Of a stretch of DNA of 64,000 nt, positions 1-8,883 are shown in pieces. The position numbers and the translations under genes are program-made. A model generated the notes under the pieces. The model saw only the letters and a program-made list of their open reading frames with translations. It was not told where the DNA came from and made no database searches. This DNA is from CAIYQJ01 sp963717255 (lineage in GTDB: Bacteria > Chloroflexota > Limnocylindria > Limnocylindrales > CSP1-4), in assembly GCA_963717255.1 (NCBI GenBank), contig CAVQVT010000010.1, positions 1 to 64,000 of the forward strand. The letters are read 5' to 3'. How positions within the stretch are numbered: position 1 is the first letter of the stretch; each line of letters starts with the position of its first letter.

Positions 1-57
1 CACATCCACCTCGTCGAGCTGGTCGCCCGGCGCAGGGATCCGGCCGGGCGGTCGTAG
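1..57 (+). CDS. 3' end of an unidentified gene cut by the window edge
   Basis: Frame 1 is open from the window edge to a TAG stop at 55-57 and encodes the last 18 residues of a protein (HIHLVELVARRRDPAGRS). Almost every codon ends in G or C, as in the real genes nearby, and a strong hairpin follows 53 bases downstream. Too little is left to name a family. It would be convergent with the YCII gene at 152-466. Confidence 0.45.
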   Translation, partial: HIHLVELVARRRDPAGRS

Positions 58-110
58 GCGCGAGAGCGGGCGAGCTCCGGCCCAACGAGTGCCGCACCGG
101 CCGCCTCGGA

Positions 111-144
111 TGTCGGGGCGGCGGCGAGGTCCGCCGCCCCGACA
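111..144. terminator. Perfect 14-bp stem hairpin between convergent genes
   Basis: TGTCGGGGCGGCGG at 111-124 pairs exactly with 131-144 around a 6-base loop (CGAGGT). It lies 7 bases beyond the stop of the minus-strand YCII gene and could also serve the plus-strand gene ending at 57. There is no T-run, so U-tract-dependent termination is not shown. Confidence 0.65.
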
Positions 145-151
145 GGGCCGT

Positions 152-466
152 CTACATCACGTCGAGCGTCTCGCAGACCTCGATCGACGCGCCGCCGGCG
201 AGCACCGGGCAGCCCTTCGAGAGCGTGACCGCGGCGTCGAGGCTGTCGGCCGTGAGGACCGAGTAGCCGCTCACCGATGCCGGCGCCTGTGCCGACACCG
301 TTCCGTCCGGCCGGATCGTCCGCGCCACGGACGTCGGCTCGCCCTGGTCCGCCACGGCCCCGCCGATCGACGTGAACCACGCCTCCCACGCCGCCATGAC
401 CTGCGCCTGTGCGGCCTCGCCCTCCGGCATCGAACCACCCCGGTACACCAGCAGGTACTTCGCCAT
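152..466 (-). CDS. YCII-domain protein (DGPF/YciI-like)
   Basis: A 104-residue protein opening with MAKYLLVYRGG, which is the usual first strand of the YCII/DGPF family: small dimeric alpha-beta barrel proteins often encoded beside ECF sigma factors. Later segments (a glycine-rich stretch, 'SGYSVLTADSLDAAVTLSKGCP' split over residues 67-88, and a final 'EVCETLDVM') match the fold: the second half assigns a helix after a strand and ends in the last barrel strand. Length is normal for a single-domain member. An AAGGAG ribosome-binding site lies 10 bases before the ATG at 466. The biochemical role is unknown for the family in general. Confidence 0.85.
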   Translation of the reverse strand: MAKYLLVYRGGSMPEGEAAQAQVMAAWEAWFTSIGGAVADQGEPTSVARTIRPDGTVSAQAPASVSGYSVLTADSLDAAVTLSKGCPVLAGGASIEVCETLDVM

Positions 467-603
467 CGTCGTCGCGCTCCTTCAATATGCGGGGCGGTCT
501 CCTGCCGCCCGTCACTGGGACGACGAACGGGTCAGCGCCGAATCGACAGCGATCGGCGGAGGATCGACGCTGGCTCGGCACCGGCCCGATCCCCGTGGCG
601 GCG

Positions 604-669
604 GACGGGCCGCGGACCACCGGCGGATGGGCCACGGACGACCGGCGGATGGGCCACGGACGACCGGCG
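604..669. repeat. 22-bp tandem repeat, three copies
   Basis: Units at 604-625, 626-647 and 648-669. The last two are identical (GATGGGCCACGGACGACCGGCG) and the first differs at three positions. The array sits in the 228-bp intergenic space between divergent genes (starts at 466 and 695) and ends 12 bases before the TAGCGT box of the membrane-protein gene. Confidence 0.85.
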
Positions 670-681
670 CCCGGCCCGTTC

Positions 682-687
682 TAGCGT
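682..687 (+). promoter_or_regulatory. Candidate -10 box (TAGCGT) of a leaderless gene
   Basis: TAGCGT ends 7 bases before the ATG at 695 and no purine-rich ribosome-binding site lies between them. The same arrangement recurs at other starts in this window. Confidence 0.5.
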
Positions 688-694
688 GGCCTCC

Positions 695-1405
695 ATGCGC
701 GAGGGCCTCTCGTTCCGCGCCACGGCCGCCGCCGCGATCGCGTACGCCGTGGCGAGGGCGTACGTGGACGCGGCCGTGGTCGTGTACCTCGAGCGCGCAC
801 TCGGGGCGGAGGTGGACCGGGTCTTCCCCGTCCGGCCGGTCACCGAGGCGGGCGACCTCGCCGCGATCGAGGTCGGTCGCGAGGCCGCGACCGTCGTGAT
901 GATCGTCGCGGTCGGTTCCCTTGCCGGTCGCTCACCACTCGAGCGGCTCGCCTGGGCGGCGGTCGTCTTCGGGGCCTGGGACATCGGCTACTACGGTTGG
1001 CTGTTCGTCTTCAGCGGCTGGCCGCCCTCGCTCGGGACGACCGATCTCCTCTTCCTCATCCCGGTCCCGTGGGCCGGCCCGATCTGGTCCCCGATGGCGG
1101 TGAGCGCGGCGCTCGTCGGCGTGGGGCTCGTGGCCGCGCGGATGCTGCGCGCCGGGAGGACGCTGCAGGTGACGCCGATCCACTGGGTCGCGGCTCTCGG
1201 CGGCGGGGTCCTCATCGTGGCGTCGTACACGACCGACGCGGCGACCGTCATCAACGGCGGTCTCCCCGGGCCGTACCCGTGGCGGGTCCTCGTCGCCGGC
1301 ATGACGCTCGTCCTCGGCGCGGCGATCGACGTGCTCCGCAGGGCGCGACCGGCATCCGGACCGGTGCCCGCCTGGCTGCCGCCCGCTCAGTCGCCGCCCG
1401 GCTGA
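695..1405 (+). CDS. Integral membrane protein, unknown function
   Basis: A 236-residue protein with about six hydrophobic segments (near residues 8-25, 65-78, 88-106, 120-155, 172-190 and 200-218). Charged residues are few and lie in short loops. No family is recognised with confidence. The ATG at 695 is chosen because the reading frame upstream is rich in Arg and Pro and looks non-coding, and because a TAGCGT box lies 7 bases ahead. The gene is divergent from the YCII gene and followed by a convergent oxidoreductase gene (ends at 1481), so it is probably monocistronic. Confidence 0.75.
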   Translation: MREGLSFRATAAAAIAYAVARAYVDAAVVVYLERALGAEVDRVFPVRPVTEAGDLAAIEVGREAATVVMIVAVGSLAGRSPLERLAWAAVVFGAWDIGYYGWLFVFSGWPPSLGTTDLLFLIPVPWAGPIWSPMAVSAALVGVGLVAARMLRAGRTLQVTPIHWVAALGGGVLIVASYTTDAATVINGGLPGPYPWRVLVAGMTLVLGAAIDVLRRARPASGPVPAWLPPAQSPPG

Positions 1406-1480
1406 GCGACCGACCGGGACCGACCGAGCCCGGTGACGGCCGCCGTGATCCGTCCGGCCGGCCCCCGCCGAGCGAGGCCC

Positions 1481-2083
1481 TCAGCCGAGCGAGACCGCGA
1501 ACCCCACGCCGCGCCCGTGCGCCTGGGCGAGCGCGAACCAGACGGGGACCATCATCTCGAGCGACCTGGCGTTCGCGAGGCCCCCGGCGTCCTCGGGCGA
1601 GAAGCCGAGCTGCCCCGCGAGGTCCATCGCGACGCGCTTCGCCTCGGCGTCGTCGCCGGCCACGAACATCGCCGCCGGGGCCGCGCGCTCCCGGGCCGTG
1701 GCGTAGCTTTCGAAGCCGATCGTGTTGAACGCCTTGACCAGCCGGGCCCCGGGGAGCAGGTCCGCGAGGTCCTCGGTCGTGCTCCGCGTCGGATCGCCGT
1801 CCAGCCGGTTCATCGCGTCGATGACCACGCGTCCGGCGAGGGCCGGCATCTCCTCGAGGGTGGTCGGGATCGCGCCCCAGCGGAGCGCGAAGACCACGAC
1901 GTCCGCCCCGTCCACGGCCTCGGCCGGGCTCGCGGCGACAGCCGAGGGGATCGCCGCGAGGGCCGCCGCGGTCTTCAGGCTGCCTGGGTCCCTGACGCCG
2001 AGGATCACGTCGTGACCGACCCCGGCGAACGCCGCGCCCAGCCCGCCGCCCACATCTCCGGCGCCGATGATCGCGATCCGCAT
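1481..2083 (-). CDS. NADP oxidoreductase, coenzyme F420-dependent family (NpdG-like)
   Basis: A 200-residue Rossmann protein. The N terminus (IIGAGDVGGGLGAAFAGVGH) is the dinucleotide-binding loop, and VRDP at 30-33 marks the end of strand 2, where NADP phosphate specificity is set. The conserved 'VKAFNTIGFE' follows near residue 115. This fits the family of F420H2:NADP oxidoreductases and related small reductases that move hydride between F420 and NADP in the cytoplasm. A luciferase-like oxidoreductase at 17192-18166 could be an F420 partner. Homologues also act on other substrates, so the F420 link is inference. A purine-rich site (GAGGGGCGGAG) precedes the ATG. Confidence 0.8.
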   Translation of the reverse strand: MRIAIIGAGDVGGGLGAAFAGVGHDVILGVRDPGSLKTAAALAAIPSAVAASPAEAVDGADVVVFALRWGAIPTTLEEMPALAGRVVIDAMNRLDGDPTRSTTEDLADLLPGARLVKAFNTIGFESYATARERAAPAAMFVAGDDAEAKRVAMDLAGQLGFSPEDAGGLANARSLEMMVPVWFALAQAHGRGVGFAVSLG

Positions 2084-2197
2084 CTCCGCCCCTCCGCTGG
2101 CACGGCCGCCCGACCGACGGCGGGTCCATCATGCCGCGCCCCGACCCGAGTGTCGCACGCCCGGGCGGCCGGGGGCGGCGCGCGGATCCTGTCAGAT

Positions 2198-2409
2198 AGC
2201 GTCCGGGGCGCTGGTATCCATGAGCGTGCCGTCTTCGGCTGCCCCTGGCGCGGTCCGGCGGTCCGCCAGGACGCTCGCGCACGCACGTCGGCCGCTCCGG
2301 GCGGTGGCCCTGCATCCGGGTCCGGGCCCGTTCGCGCCGATACCAGCGCCCCGGGCGCTCGGTGACGCGGTCCGGGCCTGTTCGCGCCGATACCAGCGCC
2401 CCGGGCGCT
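2198..2409. repeat. Intergenic repeat cluster: two direct 39-bp copies and one inverted partial copy
   Basis: Copies at 2321-2359 and 2371-2409 differ at one base and have a 50-bp period. A 22-bp inverted relative lies at 2198-2219. Each ends in GATACCAGCGCCCCGGGCGCT, whose last part is itself nearly palindromic. They fill the 558-bp space 2084-2641 between the divergent NpdG-like gene and gltB. The rest of that space holds only a TATCGT box near 2601, which could be the gltB -10 element. I see no small gene in it. Confidence 0.8.
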
Positions 2410-2641
2410 GTCCGGCTCGCGACGAGGGTGCGCCGGACCTGCACCAGGCTGCCCCGTGCGCCCCGACCTTCGCCCCGATCCGCGTCGACCCGCCCCGCCT
2501 CCACGTCCTCCCCGGCCGACGACCGGCCTCGTGTTCCGCTCCGCAACCGAACCGCGACCGAACCATCCCCGGCGCGGCACCGACTCTCCCGGTCCCCGCC
2601 CGTATCGTCGCGGTCCGACATCCGCGCGAGGCCAGCACGCC

Positions 2642-5600
2642 GTGCCACAGCCACGCACCCTCTACGAGCCGTCGACCGAGCACGACGCGTGCGGGTTCGG
2701 GTTCGTGTGTGACGTGGCCGGGCGCCCATCGAACGGGATCGTCGGCGACGCGCTCACCGTCCTGGTGAACCTCGAGCACCGCGGCGCGAGCGGCGCCGAG
2801 CGGGCGACGGGCGACGGCGCCGGGATCATCCTCGCGATGCCCCAGGGCTTCCTGCGGGCGGCGGCCGCGGAGGCCGGCGTGGACATGCCGACCCCTGGGG
2901 CCGCCGTGGACGTGCCCGCCGCGGGCGGCGGGTTCGGGGTCGCCGTCCTCTTCCTCCCGCGCGACGTCTCCAGCGGCGCGGAGTGCCGGACGTGGTTCAC
3001 GCGGTCTCTCGCCGCAGAAGGCCTCGATCTCCTGGGCTGGCGCGACGTCCCGACCGACCCCGCCGGCCTGGGGGAGTCGGCGCGCGCCAGCCAGCCGGTC
3101 ATCGTCCAGGCCTTCATCGCCCGCCCTGCGGACATCGAGCCCGGGCCCGATGGCGACCTCGCGTTCGACCGACGCCTGTACGTGGCTCGCCGCCTGGTGG
3201 AGAAGTCGGTGCAGCGCAGTGCGCTGCCGGGCCGCGGCGACTTCTACATCCCGTCGATGAGCTGCCGGACGATCGTCTACAAGGGGATGCTCAACGCGTC
3301 CCAGCTGCGCTCGTTCTACCCGGATCTCGCCGACCCGCGGGTCTCCAGCGCGATCGCCCTGGTCCACTCGCGCTTCTCGACGAACACGTTCCCGTCATGG
3401 GCGCGCGCGCACCCGTACCGGTACATCTCGCACAACGGCGAGATCAACACGCTCCGAGGGAACGTCAACTGGATGTTCGCGCGGCGGTCCGCGATGCGGT
3501 CGTCCGTCTTCGGCGACGACCTGGCCAAGATCCTGCCGGCCGTGGACGCGGACGGGTCGGACACGGCGATCTTCGACAACGTCCTGGAGCTGCTCCACCT
3601 CTCGGGTCGGAGCCTGGTCCACGCGATGATGATGATGGTCCCGGAGCCCTGGAGCCGGGACCCGTCGATGGATCCGGAGCGGCGCGCCTTCTACGAGTAC
3701 CACGCATGCCTCATGGAGCCGTGGGACGGACCCGCGTCGCTTGCCTTCACCGACGGCATCCGCGTGGGCGCCACGCTCGACCGGAACGGTCTTCGCCCCG
3801 GCCGGTACTGGGTGACGCGGGACGGCCGGGTCGTCATGGCCTCCGAGTCGGGCGTCCTGGACATCCCGCCCGGGAACGTCGTCGCGAAGGGCCGCCTCCA
3901 GCCCGGGCGCACCTTCCTCGTGGACACAGCTCGGGGCCGGATCGTCCCGGACGACGCGCTCAAGGCGGAGGTCGCGGGCGCGCAGCCGTACGGCGACTGG
4001 GTCCGTCGGTCGCTCGTCCGACTGGAGGACCTCCCGGAGCCGGCGGGCGTGATCGAGCCCGACCACGAGACGGTCCTCCGCCGCCAGGAAGTCTTCGGGT
4101 ACACGGCCGAGGACGTCCGCCTCATCGTCGGCCCGATGGCGACCACCGGCGCCGACCCGGTCGGCTCGATGGGCAACGACGCGGCCCTCGCCGTCCTGTC
4201 GGACCGCCCGCGCCTGCTCTACGACTACTTCACCCAGCTCTTTGCCCAGGTGACGAACCCTCCCGTCGACGCGATCCGGGAGGAGATCATCATGGCGACC
4301 GACCGGTCCCTGGGGCCGGAGGACAACCTCCTCGAGCCCGGCCCGGACGCGCCGCACCAGATCGACCTCCCGTCGCCGGTCCTGTCGAACGCCGAGCTCG
4401 AGCGGATCCGGGCCCTCGACGGTGGCCCCGCCTCCCGTGGCTTCCGGACGATCACCCTGCCGATCCTCTTCAGGGTCGCCGAGAACGGCGCGGGCCTCCG
4501 ACGCGCGATCGAGGACCTGCGCCAGCACGCCTCGGAGGCGATCGCCGAGGGCTACAACCAGATCGTCCTGTCTGACCGCGGCCACGACGAGACCGACGCG
4601 CCGATCCCCGCGCTCCTCGCGGTCTCGGCCGTCCACCACCACCTGGTCCGGTCCGGGACCCGGGGCCGGACCGGGCTCGTCCTCGAGTCCGGCGAGCCGC
4701 GCGAAGCCCACCACTTCTGCCTGCTCATCGGGTACGGGGCGAGCGCCGTCAACCCGTACCTGGCGTTCGAGACGATCGACGACCAGGTCCGCCTCGGCGT
4801 CATCCCGGGGCCCACCGAGCAGGCCGAGAAGCGCTACCGGAAGGCGCTCCTCAAGGGGATCGTCAAGACGATCTCGCGCATGGGGATCAGCACGGTCCAC
4901 AGCTACCACGGCGCGCAGGTCTTCGAGGCGCTCGGCCTCGACCGCGATTTCGTGGACGAGTACTTCACGTGGACGCCGACGCGGATCGGCGGGATCGGCA
5001 TCGAGGTCGTGTCGAAGGAGGTGGCCCTCCGCCAGGCCCGCGCCTACCCTCCGCGACGCCCGGTCGTCCATCGCGAGCTGGGGACCGGCGGCCAGTACCA
5101 GTGGCGCGCCGACGGCGAGAAGCACCTGTTCGACCCTCTGACGGTCCACACGCTCCAGCGGGCGGTCCGGACGGGCGACTACGGGACCTTCAAGGACTAC
5201 ACGAGCCTGGTGGACGACCAGTCGAGCCGCCTCGCGACCCTCCGCGCCCTCCTCGAGCTCAAGCCCGCCCTCCGTCCGGTAGCCATCGAGGAGGTCGAGC
5301 CGGTCGACTCGATCGTCCGCCGGTTCAAGACCGGGGCCATGAGCTACGGGTCGATCTCGGGCGAGGCGCACGAGGCGCTCGCGATCGCGATGAACCGCCT
5401 GGGCGGGAAGTCGAACACCGGCGAGGGTGGGGAGGACCCGGCGCGTTACGCCCCGGACGTCGGCGGCGACTCGCGCAGCAGCGCGATCAAGCAGGTCGCC
5501 AGCGGGCGCTTCGGGGTGACGAGCGAGTACCTGGTCAACGCCCGCGAGATCCAGATCAAGATGGCGCAAGGGGCGAAGCCCGGCGAGGGCGGGCAGCTGC

Positions 5601-7318
5601 CCGGCTCCAAGGTCTACCCGTGGATCGCGAAGGTCCGCCACTCGACGCCGGGCGTGGGTCTCATCAGCCCGCCGCCCCACCATGACATCTACTCGATCGA
5701 GGACCTCGCGGAGCTCATCCACGACCTGAAGAACGCGAATCCGCGCGCTCGCATCAGCGTGAAGCTCGTGGCGGAGGTGGGCGTCGGGACCGTCGCGGCA
5801 GGGGTCGCGAAGGCCCACGCGGACGTGGTGCTCATCTCCGGGCACGACGGCGGGACCGGCGCCTCTCCGCTCACCTCGATCAAGCACGCCGGGATCCCGT
5901 GGGAGCTGGGCCTCTCGGAGGCGCACCAGGTCCTGCTCGCCAACGATCTCCGTTCGCGGATCGCCGTGGAGGTGGACGGCCAGCTCAAGACGGGGCGCGA
6001 CGTGGTGATCGGCGCGCTGCTCGGCGCCGAGGAGTTCGGGTTCGCGACCGCGCCGCTCGTGTCGCTGGGCTGCGTGATGATGCGGGCCTGCCACCTGAAC
6101 ACGTGCCCGGTCGGCGTCGCCACGCAAGACCCGGAGCTCCGTCGCCGGTTCACCGGCGACCCGGATCACGTCGTGAACTTCATGCGCTTCGTCGCGCAGG
6201 AGGTCCGGGAGCACATGGCCCGGCTGGGCTTCCGGACCGTCCACGAGATGGTCGGCCGTTCCGACCGCCTGGAGGCCCGGCCTGCGCTCGACCACTGGAA
6301 GGCGCGACACCTGGATCTCTCGCGGGTGCTCGCGCAACCGGACGTCCCCGCGTCGTACGGCCGCTCGTGCACGGTCGCGCAGGAGCACGACGTGGAGGCG
6401 TCGCTCGACTTCACGACCCTCCTCGACCTGTGCGCGCCCGCCCTCGGCGAGGGCCTGCCGGTGCGCGCAAGCCTGCCCATCCGGAACGTGAACAGGGTGG
6501 TGGGGACGATGCTCGGCTCGGAGGTGACGCGGCGCTGGGGCGCCGCCGGGCTCCCCGACGACACGATCCGTCTCGCCTTCACCGGTTCGGCCGGGCAGAG
6601 CTTCGGTGCGTTCATCCCGTCCGGGGTCACCCTGGTCCTCGACGGCGACGCGAACGACTACGTGGGCAAGGGGCTCTCGGGCGGCCGGATCGTCGTCCGC
6701 CCACCGGCGGAGGCGACGTTCGTCGCACACGAGAACGTCATCGTCGGGAACGTCGTGCTGTACGGCGCGACCGCGGGCGAGACGTTCATCCGCGGCATCG
6801 CCGGCGAGCGTTTCGCGGTGCGCAACTCCGGCGCGGTCGCGGTCGTGGAGGGGGTGGGCGACCACGGCTGCGAGTACATGACGGGTGGCCGCGTCCTCGT
6901 GCTGGGCCGGACCGGGCGGAACTTCGCTGCCGGGATGTCCGGGGGCATCGCGTGGGTCTGGGACGAGGACGGCACGTTCGCGAGCCGGTGCAACACGGAG
7001 ATGGTCGCGCTCGAGCCTCTTCTCGGGGCGCACGCCGACGGCCCTTCGGCGGCGGTCGGTGCGGCAGAGGACGAGGTCGGCGAGGTGCTCGCCCTCCTCG
7101 AGCGACACGGCGACCTCACCGGAAGCCAGCGGGCGGCCGCCATCCTGGCCGGCGGCTCCGACGCGCTCGGACGGTTCGTCAGGGTCGTGCCGCACGACTA
7201 CCGGCGGGTCCTCGAGGCGCAGGCCCGGATGCGCGCGGCCGGCCTCCCGGACGAGCAGGCCGAGATGGCGGCGTTCGAGGCGAACGCGCGCGACCTCGCC
7301 CGGGTGGGCGGCTCCTGA
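2642..7318 (+). CDS. gltB: Glutamate synthase (NADPH) large subunit
   Basis: 1558 residues, the usual size. It makes two glutamates from glutamine and 2-oxoglutarate in the cytoplasm, the main ammonia-assimilation step after glutamine synthetase. The GTG at 2642 gives a 16-residue propeptide before Cys17 (CGFGF), the catalytic N-terminal nucleophile of class II glutamine amidotransferases. RFSTNTFPSW near 243 is the glutaminase substrate loop. A central domain follows, then the FMN barrel (KTGAMSYGSIS from about 896; SNTGEGGEDP). Cys1144, Cys1150 and Cys1155 (CVMMRACHLNTC) have the CX5CX4C spacing that binds the 3Fe-4S cluster. The C-terminal glycine-rich beta-helix runs from about 1318. The stop overlaps the gltD start by one base, so the two subunits are translationally coupled. 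Confidence 0.97.
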   Translation: MPQPRTLYEPSTEHDACGFGFVCDVAGRPSNGIVGDALTVLVNLEHRGASGAERATGDGAGIILAMPQGFLRAAAAEAGVDMPTPGAAVDVPAAGGGFGVAVLFLPRDVSSGAECRTWFTRSLAAEGLDLLGWRDVPTDPAGLGESARASQPVIVQAFIARPADIEPGPDGDLAFDRRLYVARRLVEKSVQRSALPGRGDFYIPSMSCRTIVYKGMLNASQLRSFYPDLADPRVSSAIALVHSRFSTNTFPSWARAHPYRYISHNGEINTLRGNVNWMFARRSAMRSSVFGDDLAKILPAVDADGSDTAIFDNVLELLHLSGRSLVHAMMMMVPEPWSRDPSMDPERRAFYEYHACLMEPWDGPASLAFTDGIRVGATLDRNGLRPGRYWVTRDGRVVMASESGVLDIPPGNVVAKGRLQPGRTFLVDTARGRIVPDDALKAEVAGAQPYGDWVRRSLVRLEDLPEPAGVIEPDHETVLRRQEVFGYTAEDVRLIVGPMATTGADPVGSMGNDAALAVLSDRPRLLYDYFTQLFAQVTNPPVDAIREEIIMATDRSLGPEDNLLEPGPDAPHQIDLPSPVLSNAELERIRALDGGPASRGFRTITLPILFRVAENGAGLRRAIEDLRQHASEAIAEGYNQIVLSDRGHDETDAPIPALLAVSAVHHHLVRSGTRGRTGLVLESGEPREAHHFCLLIGYGASAVNPYLAFETIDDQVRLGVIPGPTEQAEKRYRKALLKGIVKTISRMGISTVHSYHGAQVFEALGLDRDFVDEYFTWTPTRIGGIGIEVVSKEVALRQARAYPPRRPVVHRELGTGGQYQWRADGEKHLFDPLTVHTLQRAVRTGDYGTFKDYTSLVDDQSSRLATLRALLELKPALRPVAIEEVEPVDSIVRRFKTGAMSYGSISGEAHEALAIAMNRLGGKSNTGEGGEDPARYAPDVGGDSRSSAIKQVASGRFGVTSEYLVNAREIQIKMAQGAKPGEGGQLPGSKVYPWIAKVRHSTPGVGLISPPPHHDIYSIEDLAELIHDLKNANPRARISVKLVAEVGVGTVAAGVAKAHADVVLISGHDGGTGASPLTSIKHAGIPWELGLSEAHQVLLANDLRSRIAVEVDGQLKTGRDVVIGALLGAEEFGFATAPLVSLGCVMMRACHLNTCPVGVATQDPELRRRFTGDPDHVVNFMRFVAQEVREHMARLGFRTVHEMVGRSDRLEARPALDHWKARHLDLSRVLAQPDVPASYGRSCTVAQEHDVEASLDFTTLLDLCAPALGEGLPVRASLPIRNVNRVVGTMLGSEVTRRWGAAGLPDDTIRLAFTGSAGQSFGAFIPSGVTLVLDGDANDYVGKGLSGGRIVVRPPAEATFVAHENVIVGNVVLYGATAGETFIRGIAGERFAVRNSGAVAVVEGVGDHGCEYMTGGRVLVLGRTGRNFAAGMSGGIAWVWDEDGTFASRCNTEMVALEPLLGAHADGPSAAVGAAEDEVGEVLALLERHGDLTGSQRAAAILAGGSDALGRFVRVVPHDYRRVLEAQARMRAAGLPDEQAEMAAFEANARDLARVGGS

Positions 7319-8802
7319 TGGGCAGGCCCACCGGCTTCCTCGAGTACCCGCGGCGGGCGGCCGCCGGCCGGCCGCCGCTCGAGCGCATCCGGGACTGGAG
7401 CGACGCACATCCGCGGCTGCCGGACGAGGTCCTCGGCGAGCAGGCCGCGCGCTGCATGGACTGCGGTGTCCCGTTCTGCCACACGGGGGTCCTGATCTCG
7501 GGGATGGCCTCCGGCTGCCCGATCAACAACCTCGTGCCGGAGTGGACCGACCTCGTGTACCGCGATCAGTGGCAGGAGGCCGCGATCCGCCTTCACCGGA
7601 CCAACAACTTCCCGGAGTTCACGGGAAGGGTCTGCCCGGCGCCGTGCGAAGGGTCGTGCACCCTGGGGATCTCCGGCGACCCGGTCGCGATCAAGACGAT
7701 CGAGCAGGAGATCGCCGACCGGGCCTGGGAGAACGGCTGGATCGTGCCGTCCCCGCCGCTCGCCCGGACCGGCCGGACCGTCGCGGTGGTGGGCAGCGGC
7801 CCCGCCGGGCTCGCCGCGGCCGACCAGCTCAACCGCGCGGGACACCTCGTCACCGTCTTCGAGCGCGCGGGCCGCATCGGCGGCCTCCTCATGTACGGCA
7901 TCCCGAACATGAAGCTCGACAAGGCGGTCGTGGGGCGACGGACCAGGCTCATGGAGGAGGAAGGCGTCCGCTTCGTCACCGGCGTGACGGTCGGCGCCGA
8001 CCTCCAGGCCGAGGACGTTCTCGCCGGGTTCGACGCCGTCGTCCTCGCCACCGGTGCCACGGTGGCGCGCGACCTCCCGGTGCCCGGGCGCGACCTCGGC
8101 GGCATCCACCTCGCGATGAGCTTCCTGCGCGGCAACACGCGGCGTCTCCTCGACGGTGGCGCGTCGGCCGAGGCGCCGATCGACGCCGCCGGGAAGGATG
8201 TGGTGGTGATCGGTGGGGGTGACACGGGCACCGACTGCGTGGGGACGGCGATCCGGCAGGGCGCCCGGAGCGTCCGCCAGCTGGAGATCCTGGTCCGTCC
8301 GCCCGACGAGCGTGCCCCCGACAACCCGTGGCCCGAGTGGCCGAAGGTCCACCGGCTCGACGACGGGCAGGAGGAGGCGGAGGCGCTGTGGGGCGAGGAC
8401 CCTCGGCGCTACGCGACCACCACCCGACGGTTCGTGGGCCGCAGCGAGCACGTGACCGCCATCGAGATCGCGGACGTCGCGTGGACCGTCTCCGCCGACG
8501 GCCGCCCCGAGGTCCGCGAGGTCCCGGGCACCGCGCAGACGATCCCCGCGGACCTCGTCCTCCTTGCGCTCGGCTTCGCGGGGCCGGAGCCGGCGCTTCC
8601 GAAGGCGTTCGGGTGCGAGCTGGACGGGCGCGGGAACGTCCGCGCCGGGACGGACCGGATGACCACCGTCCCGGGCGTCTTCGCGGCGGGGGACTGCGTC
8701 CGGGGCCAGTCGCTCGTCGTCTGGGCGATCCGCGAGGGCAGGACCGCGGCGCAGGGCGTGGACCGCTACCTCATGCGCGGGGAGACGGTGCTGCCGGCGT
8801 AG
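7318..8802 (+). CDS. gltD: Glutamate synthase small subunit (beta, FAD/NADPH)
   Basis: 494 residues, standard for GltD. This subunit oxidises NADPH on FAD and sends electrons through 4Fe-4S clusters to the GltB FMN. The N-terminal cysteine clusters (CMDCGVPFCH, GCPINN, CPAPCEGSC) are the Fe-S ligands. The FAD-binding motif VVGSGPAGLAAA is near 156-167. The NADPH motif VIGGGDTGTDC is near 297, and the C-terminal GVFAAGDCVRGQSLVVWAI is the second FAD contact. The ATG shares its A with the gltB TGA, so both are one operon. A hairpin-like sequence follows at 8817-8853. Confidence 0.97.
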   Translation: MGRPTGFLEYPRRAAAGRPPLERIRDWSDAHPRLPDEVLGEQAARCMDCGVPFCHTGVLISGMASGCPINNLVPEWTDLVYRDQWQEAAIRLHRTNNFPEFTGRVCPAPCEGSCTLGISGDPVAIKTIEQEIADRAWENGWIVPSPPLARTGRTVAVVGSGPAGLAAADQLNRAGHLVTVFERAGRIGGLLMYGIPNMKLDKAVVGRRTRLMEEEGVRFVTGVTVGADLQAEDVLAGFDAVVLATGATVARDLPVPGRDLGGIHLAMSFLRGNTRRLLDGGASAEAPIDAAGKDVVVIGGGDTGTDCVGTAIRQGARSVRQLEILVRPPDERAPDNPWPEWPKVHRLDDGQEEAEALWGEDPRRYATTTRRFVGRSEHVTAIEIADVAWTVSADGRPEVREVPGTAQTIPADLVLLALGFAGPEPALPKAFGCELDGRGNVRAGTDRMTTVPGVFAAGDCVRGQSLVVWAIREGRTAAQGVDRYLMRGETVLPA

Positions 8803-8816
8803 CGGCGGTGGCTCGC

Positions 8817-8853
8817 GGGGCGTGGCATGCTCCGGTGCGATGCCGCAGGCCCC
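8817..8853 (+). terminator. Imperfect GC hairpin downstream of gltD
   Basis: GGGGCGTGGCAT (8817-8828) can pair with ATGCCGCAGGCCCC (8840-8853) with a small bulge. No T-run follows. It lies between gltD and the next co-directional gene. Confidence 0.3.
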
Positions 8854-8883
8854 AGCCCCGCGCCGCGCCTCCGGAGGTGTCCC

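Noticed and set aside
3395..7408. A 1337-codon open frame on the minus strand opposite gltB
   Set aside because: It is a mirror of gltB: Arg/Glu/Asp-rich with no recognisable domain. Long antisense frames are expected at this GC content.
8827..8883. An ATG start 57 bases upstream for the protein ending at 9576
   Set aside because: It lies in a hairpin and has no ribosome-binding site; the GTG at 8884 has GGAGGT at the right distance.
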